Of a DNA stretch of 5,819 bases, positions 1 to 5,094 are shown in pieces. The number at the start of each line of letters is the position of its first letter. The stretch's first letter is position 1. The notes beneath the pieces were generated by a model. The model made no database searches, was not told the origin of the DNA, and was given only the letters and a program-made list of their open reading frames with translations. This DNA is from Holosporaceae bacterium UBA3830. Its GTDB lineage: Bacteria > Pseudomonadota > Alphaproteobacteria > UBA3830. The position numbers and the translations under genes are program-made. Where the stretch lies: NCBI GenBank assembly GCA_002393025.1, contig DGIE01000034.1, positions 1-5,819 on the forward strand, read 5' to 3'.

Positions 1-1436
1 CCGTTGCACACGATGTCGTACTGGTATGCCTTGATTTCCAACGGATCCATGTTTTGCAGAGCATCCATTCCGCCCTGAGGCATAGAGAACGGATTGTGCG
101 AAAACTCGATTTCACCGGTGTCTTCATTCATCTCGTACATCGGGAAATCCACAACCCAACAGAATTCAAAACTGTCCTTCAGTAAGTGCAGATCTTCTCC
201 CAGCTTCTGCCGGACTTGTCCCGCCAACTTGCTCGCTTTATTTTTGGAGTCGCAAACGAAGAAAATCACTCCGTCGCCGTCGAGATGGGTGCGGTTTTTT
301 AATTCGGCTAACTGTTCCGGCGTCAAGAATTTCGCGATCGGTCCCTTGACGTTATCTCCACTGTAGGTTACATACCCCAATCCCGGCATATCCAAGGACT
401 TTGCCCAGTCATTGAGCTTGTCGAAATAGCTGCGTGGCTGCTTGTCAGCATCTTTCGCTGCGATTGCCCGAACGACTCCACCTTTTTTCACGGTGTTAAC
501 AAAAACAGTAAAGCTCGACAGCTCGAAAATGTCACTGACATCCTCGACAATAAGAGGGTTTCTTAAATCAGGCTTGTCAGATCCATAGTGCAACATCGCA
601 TCGGCGTAACTGATGCGGCGGAAAGGATACGGCGAAACTTCTTTGCTCGAATATTCCTTGAAAATTTCGTAAATGACAGGCTCGATCACCGCGAAAACGT
701 CATCCTGCGTGCAGAAAGACATCTCGAAATCGAGCTGGTAAAACTCTCCCGGAGAACGATCGGCGCGGCTGTCTTCATCCCTGAAACACGGTGCGATCTG
801 GAAATATTTATCGAATCCTGCGATCATCAGCAGCTGCTTAAACTGCTGCGGAGCTTGCGGTAATGCGTAAAACTGCCCTGGATGCAGTCTGCTCGGAACA
901 AGAAAATCTCGTGCTCCCTCAGGCGAACTTGACGTCAAAATCGGCGTGTTGATTTCTAAAAATCCCTGTTTTTTCATCTTTTCGCGAATGGACGAAATCA
1001 CCTGAGATCTCAGCACGATATTTTGGTGAATTTTCTCTCGACGCAAATCGATAAAACGATATCTCAAACGAGTATCTTCCGACAAATCCGAGACGCTGCT
1101 GACCGCCATCGGTAAACTTTCGACATAAGACAAAACAGTGAATTTATCGATGCGTACCTCGATTTTTCCGGTAGGTTTTTCCGGATTGACCGTTTCAGGA
1201 GATCTCCGAATAACCTCACCTTCTACCGTAACAATGCATTCCAAGCGAATTTTCTCCACTTCGGGAAAGGCCGCACTGTTCGGATCAACCACACACTGAG
1301 TAATTCCGTAGTGATCGCGCAGGTCAATAAACAACAAATTTCCGTGATCTCTTTTCTTATGAACCCATCCTGATAATTTAACAACACTTCCGACGTTCGC
1401 TTCTCTCAATTCACCGCAGTTATGAGTCCTATACAT
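1..1436 (-). CDS. aspS: Aspartate--tRNA ligase (AspRS), C-terminus beyond the window
   Basis: Class II aminoacyl-tRNA synthetase that charges tRNA-Asp with aspartate in the cytoplasm. The reading frame is open from ATG at 1436-1434 to the left edge, giving 478 full codons plus two bases of codon 479. Bacterial AspRS is usually near 590 residues, so roughly 110-120 residues, including motif 3, are missing. Visible parts: an N-terminal OB-fold anticodon-binding domain (about 1-105, with GWVHKKRDHG at 23-32); the catalytic core from about 120, with TPILTSSSPEGARDFLVPSR (164-183), QAPQQFKQLL (194-203) and motif 2 FRDEDSRADRSPGEFYQLDF (218-237); and a GAD-type insertion domain about 290-410. HNPFSMP (447-453) is the returning catalytic core. 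AGAGG lies five bases before the ATG, and a sigma70-like promoter sits upstream. His31 in RRDHG-like context hints at a non-discriminating enzyme (inference). Identity is very secure. Confidence 0.97.
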   Translation of the reverse strand, partial: MYRTHNCGELREANVGSVVKLSGWVHKKRDHGNLLFIDLRDHYGITQCVVDPNSAAFPEVEKIRLECIVTVEGEVIRRSPETVNPEKPTGKIEVRIDKFTVLSYVESLPMAVSSVSDLSEDTRLRYRFIDLRREKIHQNIVLRSQVISSIREKMKKQGFLEINTPILTSSSPEGARDFLVPSRLHPGQFYALPQAPQQFKQLLMIAGFDKYFQIAPCFRDEDSRADRSPGEFYQLDFEMSFCTQDDVFAVIEPVIYEIFKEYSSKEVSPYPFRRISYADAMLHYGSDKPDLRNPLIVEDVSDIFELSSFTVFVNTVKKGGVVRAIAAKDADKQPRSYFDKLNDWAKSLDMPGLGYVTYSGDNVKGPIAKFLTPEQLAELKNRTHLDGDGVIFFVCDSKNKASKLAGQVRQKLGEDLHLLKDSFEFCWVVDFPMYEMNEDTGEIEFSHNPFSMPQGGMDALQNMDPLEIKAYQYDIVCN

Positions 1437-1460
1437 TTTAACCTCTATAAAAATCGTAAT

Positions 1461-1489
1461 ATTATCTAAAAAATCAGGCTGTTTTTCAA
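1461..1489 (-). promoter_or_regulatory. Predicted promoter of aspS
   Basis: Read on the minus strand, TTGAAA (1489-1484) and GATAAT (1466-1461) are separated by 17 bases. This places the transcript start about 20 bases upstream of the aspS ATG. An imperfect inverted repeat (1466-1500) covers the -35 box and spacer. Prediction is by eye only, in AT-rich DNA. Confidence 0.55.
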
Positions 1490-1500
1490 TAGATTTTTAG
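1466..1500. repeat. Inverted repeat over the aspS promoter
   Basis: CTAAAAAATC (1466-1475) and GATTTTTAG (1492-1500) are complementary apart from one extra A. The spacer between them is 16 bases. The repeat spans the aspS -35 box and most of its spacer, so it could be an operator. It could also be chance in AT-rich DNA; there is no GC-rich stem to suggest a terminator. Confidence 0.4.
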
Positions 1501-1539
1501 TACAGCAAAATCGTTGATTCAGCAGAGAATATAACTAGT

Positions 1540-1568
1540 TTGAATTTATCATAAATATCTCTTATACT
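1540..1568 (+). promoter_or_regulatory. Predicted promoter of the secreted-protein gene SP1
   Basis: TTGAAT (1540-1545) and TATACT (1563-1568) lie exactly 17 bases apart, near the sigma70 consensus. The implied start near 1575 gives a leader of about 18 bases that contains the AGGAG ribosome binding site at 1581-1585. Confidence 0.65.
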
Positions 1569-1592
1569 GGCCTGTATTTTAGGAGAAAATTT

Positions 1593-1988
1593 ATGAAAAA
1601 TTTAGCATTAATTTTTGGATTAGCCACAATACTGCTTTCGGACGTAAACGCAATGAAGCCTGCTGAACAATCTAAAAACGCACAGGAAAGAATACCTATC
1701 GCTCTGTATACGGTAAATCTTCAACCTCCGGTCGAAGTGATAATGTTTCCTTCTGAAGAGAAAGTGAAACTAGGAGGATTAATGGCTCGGGAAATAAATC
1801 TTAGTTGTAGCAATTACAATGGACTGCCTGTTTATGCACCCATTCGTATCCGCTATGACATGAGTTTGAACGAAGTAGTGAATTCTCTTTGCGAATCATT
1901 CCATGTCGAGGGAATCGAATGCCGTGAAGGGTCCATGCCGAAAAAAGATTTTGAAAAAATGTTTCCATTTTTTTCACAAAGGCTGTAG
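1593..1988 (+). CDS. SP1: small putative secreted protein of unknown function, paralogue of SP2 at 4676
   Basis: 131 residues; I do not recognise the family. The start is well set: AGGAG (1581-1585) lies seven bases before the ATG. Residues 1-20 form a Sec signal peptide: Lys2, a hydrophobic run, then Val-Asn-Ala before Met21, a reasonable signal peptidase I site. There is no lipobox cysteine at the cleavage site. A linker (21-33) leads to a core of about 34-108 that aligns without gaps to residues 46-120 of SP2, with about 28 identities in 75 positions. Shared landmarks are IP-A, the stretch SNYNGLPVYA (73-82), IRYD (86-89) and SLCESFH (98-104). The C-terminal 25 residues are basic and aromatic and have no counterpart in SP2. 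It has three cysteines (72, 100, 110) where SP2 has none. Its own promoter and terminator make it monocistronic. Location in periplasm or outside the cell is inferred from the signal peptide; function is unknown. Confidence 0.85.
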   Translation: MKNLALIFGLATILLSDVNAMKPAEQSKNAQERIPIALYTVNLQPPVEVIMFPSEEKVKLGGLMAREINLSCSNYNGLPVYAPIRIRYDMSLNEVVNSLCESFHVEGIECREGSMPKKDFEKMFPFFSQRL

Positions 1989-1999
1989 TTGAAAATTCT

Positions 2000-2030
2000 A
2001 AACGGAAACTAAATATGAGGTTTCCGTTTT
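2000..2030 (+). terminator. Rho-independent terminator after SP1
   Basis: AAACGGAAAC (2000-2009) and GTTTCCGTTT (2020-2029) form a perfect 10-bp stem around a 10-base loop, 12 bases after the SP1 stop codon. Only a short run of four T follows the CG-containing part of the stem, so efficiency may be moderate. The A-run on the 5' side and T-run on the 3' side could allow it to work in both directions. Confidence 0.75.
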
Positions 2031-2232
2031 CTCCGTATCCATTCTCTAACAAAACCTTTCAACGCTACAATCCCGAGAGTGGGCTTGAAGGATTCCTCAA
2101 CAATCCAAAATTAACTAATCCTTAACCTTTAAACTTTTTTGATGGGAGAACAGTTATAAATAATTACCATGAAAACTTGCCAGGTTTACAGCCAAATGGC
2201 TGCATTTGTCCAATTTTATCAGCAATTATTGT
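2031..2232. other. Intergenic stretch between SP1 and nusB, no gene seen
   Basis: About 200 bases without a credible coding region. A 25-codon frame (ATG at 2169, TAA at 2244-2246) has no ribosome binding site. Structure seen: CCTTTCAA (2055-2062) against TTGAAGG (2085-2091), one base bulged, enclosing a CCC/GGG pair; and two overlapping, mutually exclusive hairpins at 2189-2208. No T-run follows either, so these are not evident terminators. An unrecognised small RNA cannot be excluded, but no convincing promoter was found for one. Confidence 0.5.
2189..2208. repeat. Two overlapping alternative hairpins
   Basis: CAGCC-AAAT-GGCTG (2189-2202) and CAAATG-GCTG-CATTTG (2193-2208) are each perfect inverted repeats and share bases 2193-2202, so only one can form at a time. 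They lie 25 bases before the -35 box of the predicted nusB promoter, so they are outside the transcript from that promoter. Confidence 0.5.
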
Positions 2233-2260
2233 TTGAAATTTTTTAAAACTACGATATATT
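2233..2260 (+). promoter_or_regulatory. Predicted promoter of nusB
   Basis: TTGAAA (2233-2238) and TATATT (2255-2260) with a 16-base spacer. The implied start near 2267 gives a leader of about 24 bases before the nusB ATG. Only a weak Shine-Dalgarno-like GGGA (2282-2285) is present. Confidence 0.55.
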
Positions 2261-2290
2261 CCAGACGTAAGTATTGGATGCGGGATAACA

Positions 2291-2764
2291 ATGCAAGAAA
2301 AAGTTCGGAAGTCAAAAAGTGGTTTGCGTGGGTTAACAAGACTTTATGCTGTCCAGGTGATGTATCGCCAGGAATTCGAAAAAAAGCCGCTGAAAAAGAT
2401 CATTGACGAAGCCAAGTCAAATCCTGAAATACTGATTAGCGATGAAATTTCCTTAAATGAAATTGATGCAGAATTTTTCGAGGAGTTATTAGTGAAATCG
2501 AAAGTTCATCAGAAAGAAATAGATGAATTGATCGAAGAAAATGTTGCCAGCAGTTGGTCTTTTGATCGTTTCGATAAAGTTATGCAGGCGCTACTTCGTT
2601 TGGGGGTTTGCGAGATTTTATTTTTCGAAAACATTCCCGTTAATGTAGTTTTTAACGAATATGTGGAGATAGCAAAAGCCTTTTTCAGAAAAAGTGAAGT
2701 ATCGTTTGTTAACGGAATATTAAACGCGATTTCAAAACGGCGGACAGTTGCCCAAACTTCCTGA
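2291..2764 (+). CDS. nusB: Transcription antitermination factor NusB
   Basis: 157-residue all-helical RNA-binding protein. In the family, NusB pairs with NusE (ribosomal protein S10), binds boxA RNA and helps RNA polymerase read through rRNA operons. Family marks: the N-terminal RGLTRLYAVQVMYRQEF (13-29), matching the usual R-x-A-R-x-x-A-x-Q-A-L-Y helix that contacts boxA; and a C-terminal half with FDKVMQALLRLGVCEILFF, then IPVNVVFNEYVEIAKAFF, ending FVNGILNAI, the family's closing signature. Length is slightly above E. coli NusB (139 residues), because of a charged segment about residues 30-60. The ATG at 2291 agrees with the family N-terminus; its Shine-Dalgarno is weak. The ribH and thiL neighbours common in other alphaproteobacteria are absent on either side; tRNA-His and sspB follow instead. 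No terminator was seen between its stop and the tRNA promoter, so read-through into them is possible. Confidence 0.95.
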   Translation: MQEKVRKSKSGLRGLTRLYAVQVMYRQEFEKKPLKKIIDEAKSNPEILISDEISLNEIDAEFFEELLVKSKVHQKEIDELIEENVASSWSFDRFDKVMQALLRLGVCEILFFENIPVNVVFNEYVEIAKAFFRKSEVSFVNGILNAISKRRTVAQTS

Positions 2765-2782
2765 TAAACTTGCTCTTTTCTA

Positions 2783-2811
2783 TTGACCTTTTGATATAAA
2801 ACAGGTAAAAA
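2783..2811 (+). promoter_or_regulatory. Predicted promoter of tRNA-His and sspB
   Basis: TTGACC (2783-2788) and TAAAAA (2806-2811) have a 17-base spacer. The implied start is about 3-5 bases before the tRNA. The -35 is strong; the -10 matches the consensus only partly. It would be the only evident promoter for sspB. Confidence 0.5.
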
Positions 2812-2821
2812 GGCAGAGTAT

Positions 2822-2899
2822 GGCGAGTGTAGCTCAATTGGCTAGAGCGCCAGATTGTGGCCCTGGAGGTCGCTGGTTCAATTCCAGTCACTCGCCCCA
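2822..2899 (+). tRNA. tRNA-His (anticodon GTG), CCA encoded
   Basis: A complete cloverleaf can be folded by hand. G-1 (2822) pairs with discriminator C73 (2896), the identity mark of tRNA-His, extending the acceptor stem GCGAGTG/CACTCGC to 8 bp. The D arm is GCTC/GAGC with a 9-base loop. The anticodon loop is TTGTGGC (anticodon GTG). The T arm is GCTGG-TTCAATT-CCAGT with one G-U pair. CCA is encoded at 2897-2899. In the anticodon stem CCAGA/CCTGG the pair next to the loop (31-39) is A against C, a mismatch where other alphaproteobacterial tRNA-His usually have A-U. The following gene, sspB, starts 19 bases downstream, so the two are probably transcribed together and separated by 3' processing. 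Confidence 0.96.
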
Positions 2900-2908
2900 T
2901 TTAATTTT

Positions 2909-2912
2909 GGAG
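2909..2912 (+). promoter_or_regulatory. sspB: Ribosome binding site fixing the TTG start of sspB
   Basis: GGAG lies six bases before TTG at 2919-2921. Any in-frame start further upstream would fall in or beside the tRNA gene. The protein from this TTG begins MSGFNYDELV, as expected for the family. Confidence 0.8.
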
Positions 2913-2918
2913 AAAGAA

Positions 2919-3383
2919 TTGAGCGGTTTCAATTATGATGAGTTAGTTCAAAAAGCTCTGGTTTCTGTGGTGAAAGAAGTTCTCTCGGATGTTGCTGTCA
3001 GCGGGTTGTCGGGAAATCACCATTTTTATATCCGATTCAGAACGGATCATCCGATGACACGAGTTCCTGGATTTTTAAAGGAACGTCATCCGGAAGAGGT
3101 AATGATTGTTCTGCAGCATCAGTTCTGGAATTTAAAAGTTTCAAATGACGGGTTTTCCGTGGAATTGAGCTTTAACGCAATCAGGGAGAGTTTGTTTATT
3201 CCGTTCAACGCGTTGACGGCTTTTGTCGATCCTTCCGTGAAATTTGCCTTGCAATTTACTCCAAGGTTTAACGGTGGTGATCCTGATCCGGAAAAGCCTA
3301 AAGTTTCAGTGTTGAAGAATGAGGAAACTTCATCGAAATCGGAAGATAATATAATCAGATTTGACAGTTTCAGAAAGAAATAG
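2919..3383 (+). CDS. sspB: SspB, ClpXP protease adaptor (alphaproteobacterial type)
   Basis: 154 residues from a TTG start. SspB binds the ssrA tag on proteins released by tmRNA and delivers them to ClpXP for degradation in the cytoplasm. The substrate-binding fold covers about 1-115, with the hallmark strand VMIVLQHQFWNLKVSNDGFS (61-80), FYIRFRTDHP (36-45) upstream and FNALTAFVDPSVKFALQF (96-113) after it. A flexible charged linker (about 116-143) leads to a C-terminal NIIRFDSFRKK (144-154), resembling the ClpX-docking tail of alphaproteobacterial SspB. The frame stays open upstream through the tRNA to 2820, but that extension is an artefact. The gene shares a transcript with tRNA-His by position and ends in a terminator that overlaps its stop codon. 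The alphaproteobacterial SspB is diverged from the E. coli one, which makes this gene a useful taxonomic marker. Confidence 0.94.
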   Translation: MSGFNYDELVQKALVSVVKEVLSDVAVSGLSGNHHFYIRFRTDHPMTRVPGFLKERHPEEVMIVLQHQFWNLKVSNDGFSVELSFNAIRESLFIPFNALTAFVDPSVKFALQFTPRFNGGDPDPEKPKVSVLKNEETSSKSEDNIIRFDSFRKK

Positions 3384-3406
3384 GACGGTAGAGTCTGTTC
3401 TTTTTT
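3383..3406 (+). terminator. Rho-independent terminator overlapping the sspB stop codon
   Basis: GGACGG (3383-3388) pairs with CTGTTC (3395-3400) as four Watson-Crick and two G-U pairs around a 6-base loop. Six T (3401-3406) follow directly. The first G is the last base of the sspB TAG. On the minus strand the G-U pairs become A-C mismatches, so it should act only on plus-strand transcripts and not for the converging SH3 gene. Confidence 0.7.
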
Positions 3407-3439
3407 ACAAAGGATGTTTTTCGTCGAGGGCTAGCTTGG

Positions 3440-3895
3440 TCACTGCTCGGATTCATCGCTGATTCCCCAGAGGCTCTCTTTTGGAATCCAGCCTTTTATT
3501 TTATTGATATCGACTTTTATCCAAGAATCCCGTTTCTCCAGAACACGGACTATTACGTTTTTTTCCAATTTCGCGATGGGATTTGATTCGGAATCTCTTT
3601 TGTAAAGCAGTGCATTGTCCTTTATCACAACAGCGGTATTTCTACCGGAAATCATATTTTTGTGCATCCAGCCTTCCGTATTATCGAGGTATTTTACTTT
3701 TCTCCAATGCTGAAACTCCGCCACCAACATCATCGGAAGTCCTGCTCTGAGAAATACCCAGCTAATAGGGAATTCATCTCCCGGACCTACACGCATATTG
3801 ATTTTCGATGATTTAAGACTGACGAATTGCTTCGCTTCAATCGTTCCATGGAACAGACATAAAACTAAAATCACACCGAAAAACCTTTTCATCAT
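3440..3895 (-). CDS. Secreted tandem SH3-domain protein (DUF1058/COG3807 type)
   Basis: 151 residues from ATG at 3895-3893 (a second ATG follows at once and could be used). Residues 1-21 are a Sec signal peptide: Lys3-Arg4, a hydrophobic core, then Ile-Glu-Ala before Lys22. The mature protein holds two bacterial SH3-like domains. The first (about 24-85) has the typical INMRVGPGDEFPISWVF (32-48) and EGWMHKNMI (74-82). The second (about 88-145) has SNPIAKLEKNVIVRVLE (104-120) and IKGWIPKESLWGI (133-145). Such proteins are common in alphaproteobacteria and are thought to bind cell-wall or periplasmic ligands; the exact role is not established. Older databases often mislabelled this family as aspartyl-tRNA synthetase. 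The frame is open upstream to 4018, but that would overlap tdk and bury the signal peptide. It follows tdk by 55 bases on the same strand, so a shared transcript is likely. No clear Shine-Dalgarno and no clear terminator were seen. Confidence 0.85.
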   Translation of the reverse strand: MMKRFFGVILVLCLFHGTIEAKQFVSLKSSKINMRVGPGDEFPISWVFLRAGLPMMLVAEFQHWRKVKYLDNTEGWMHKNMISGRNTAVVIKDNALLYKRDSESNPIAKLEKNVIVRVLEKRDSWIKVDINKIKGWIPKESLWGISDESEQ

Positions 3896-3950
3896 ACTTG
3901 ATCTACATAAAACGAGGAAATAATAACATAATCTCAGACAAAACAAATAG

Positions 3951-4526
3951 TTATTTACGAATCTTTGTTTCCGTTTTGAAATGTTTTCGGCAAACGGATA
4001 TATATTTTTCGTTTCCACCTATATCAACTTGCTCTCCTTTTACGATTTTATTTCCGTTTTCATCGATTCTCATATTCATAGTGGCTTTTTTACCGCAAAA
4101 ACAAACGGTTTTGAGTTCAACTATTATGTCGGCAATTGTCAGGAGCCTTTGGCTTCCCTCAAAACTATTGCCTTGAAAATCCGAACGTAATCCGTAAGTC
4201 AGCACCGGAATATTCAAAAAATCAACGACATCGCTCAGCTGATCCACTTGTTTTGCTGTTAAAAATTGTGCTTCATCGACCAGTACACACGAAATATTCT
4301 TTGCTCCCTTTGCATAACAAAAAAAATCGAAATCTTTGTCGTATGTCATTGCATTTTTCTGAAGTCCAATTCTGGAGCATACCACTCCCTTTCCGTAACG
4401 AGTATCTATGGCATTCGTAAAAATTACTGTTCCCATCCCTCGTTCGTGATAATTGTGATCTGTTTGCAACAAAGATGTAGTCTTGCCCGCATTCATTGCG
4501 GCGTAATAGAAATATAAACTCGCCAT
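3951..4526 (-). CDS. tdk: Thymidine kinase (type II, E. coli-like)
   Basis: 191 residues; phosphorylates thymidine to dTMP with ATP in the cytosolic nucleotide salvage route. The start LYFYYAAMNAGKTTSLLQ (4-21) contains the P-loop and closely matches the E. coli-type N-terminus. Also present are NYHERGM (25-31), the Walker B/catalytic segment VLVDEAQFL (81-89) with the expected general-base Glu85, and YGLRSDFQG (111-119), which forms part of the substrate site. A structural zinc site is complete, with Cys142 and Cys144 in VCFCGKKA and Cys179 and His182 in VCRKHF. The lasso-loop segment QVDIGGNEKY (166-175) is intact. All key residues are present, so it should be active. GGAAG eight bases before the ATG is the likely ribosome binding site. 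The SH3 gene follows on the same strand, and SP2 is divergent upstream. I found no convincing promoter in the 149 bases between tdk and SP2 for this strand. Confidence 0.96.
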   Translation of the reverse strand: MASLYFYYAAMNAGKTTSLLQTDHNYHERGMGTVIFTNAIDTRYGKGVVCSRIGLQKNAMTYDKDFDFFCYAKGAKNISCVLVDEAQFLTAKQVDQLSDVVDFLNIPVLTYGLRSDFQGNSFEGSQRLLTIADIIVELKTVCFCGKKATMNMRIDENGNKIVKGEQVDIGGNEKYISVCRKHFKTETKIRK

Positions 4527-4617
4527 AATCCTTCTTTCCTTTGAGAAACTTTAGCATATTCTTTCTAATTTTTTTAGCAGATTCTGAGCGAAATTTTTTT
4601 GATTATTCGAAATTTGT

Positions 4618-4646
4618 TTGTTTTTGTAAAAAAGGGCTTTTATATT
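4618..4646 (+). promoter_or_regulatory. Possible promoter of the secreted-protein gene SP2
   Basis: TTGTTT (4618-4623) and TATATT (4641-4646) are separated by 17 bases, about 30 bases before the SP2 start. The surrounding DNA is very AT-rich, so chance matches are likely. Confidence 0.4.
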
Positions 4647-4662
4647 GAAATAATATTTTTTT

Positions 4663-4670
4663 GGAAGGAA
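4663..4670 (+). promoter_or_regulatory. Ribosome binding site deciding the SP2 start
   Basis: GGAAGGAA (4663-4670) precedes two adjacent ATG codons at 4673 and 4676. Spacing from GGA is better for 4676 (six bases) than for 4673 (three). Confidence 0.6.
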
Positions 4671-4675
4671 ATATG

Positions 4676-5071
4676 ATGAAAAATTTATTGATAATTTTTA
4701 TTCTTTTTGCGGCTCTGTTTTCGAGCGCGAATACGATGACGCCCAACTCATTCGTAAATCACCAAAGGTTTGTTCCGAGGTCGAGATATAAACTCAGAGC
4801 GACAAGATCAATACCTGTTGCAAAATATGAGGTCAGAAATCCGACATTCCATGTTGTATTAATACCGGAATGGCATCAAGTCGTTTTTCAAAATCGAGTC
4901 TTTTGGGAAGAAATTCATCTCAAAGGCTCAAGGTATAACGGCATGCATCTTTATGCTTCTTTGCATATTCGCTATGACGCACCGCCAAATTCAGTTATTG
5001 ATTCTCTTCGCGCATCTTTTCATCCGCAAGAGATCACGTTTCATGAAAGATTCATAACGATACTGGATTAA
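4676..5071 (+). CDS. SP2: small putative secreted protein of unknown function, paralogue of SP1 at 1593
   Basis: 131 residues from the ATG at 4676, chosen over 4673 for ribosome-site spacing and because the protein then starts MKNL and has the same length as SP1. An upstream in-frame TTG at 4661 has no support. The N-terminus is a signal peptide: Lys2, then a long hydrophobic run of about 15 residues. Cleavage is probably near residues 18-20 (Ser-Ser-Ala-Asn-Thr). A basic linker of about 25 residues, 12 longer than in SP1, precedes the conserved core (46-120), with IPVAKYEV, then EEIHLKGSRYNGMHLYA (78-94), HIRYD (97-101) and SLRASFH (110-116). The protein ends soon after the core and lacks SP1's C-terminal tail. 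It has no cysteine. It lies divergent from tdk and converges on the glycosyltransferase gene. I do not recognise the family; export is inferred from the signal peptide and no function can be given. Confidence 0.83.
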   Translation: MKNLLIIFILFAALFSSANTMTPNSFVNHQRFVPRSRYKLRATRSIPVAKYEVRNPTFHVVLIPEWHQVVFQNRVFWEEIHLKGSRYNGMHLYASLHIRYDAPPNSVIDSLRASFHPQEITFHERFITILD

Positions 5072-5094
5072 TTTCTACGAATTTGAAAGATAGT

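Noticed and set aside
94..863. Plus-strand frames of about 90 codons inside aspS (94-366 and 588-863)
   Set aside because: They are antisense to a well-conserved synthetase, have no family resemblance and no convincing ribosome site.
1801..2052. 83-codon minus-strand frame across the end of SP1
   Set aside because: It runs through the SP1 terminator and is antisense to SP1, whose coding is supported by its paralogue.
2169..2246. Possible 25-residue leader peptide before nusB
   Set aside because: It has no ribosome binding site, no run of regulatory codons, and it overlaps the -35 box of the nusB promoter.
2206..2406. 66-codon plus-strand frame overlapping the start of nusB
   Set aside because: It runs out of frame through conserved nusB codons, and the N-terminal sequence resembles no protein.
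2709..2900. Minus-strand frame of 63 codons containing GIEPATSRATIWRSSQL
   Set aside because: It is the antisense translation of the tRNA-His gene, a familiar false protein in databases, and it also overlaps the end of nusB.
2820..2918. N-terminal extension of sspB beginning MASVAQLARAPDCGPGG
   Set aside because: These codons are the tRNA-His gene read in frame. The TTG at 2919, with GGAG in front, gives the family N-terminus.
3896..4018. N-terminal extension of the SH3 protein beginning METKNIYPF
   Set aside because: It overlaps the end of tdk in another frame and would place the signal peptide inside the protein.
3898..4557. Several frames of 69-94 codons across tdk, on both strands
   Set aside because: All are shadows of tdk, whose P-loop, Walker B and zinc residues are intact.
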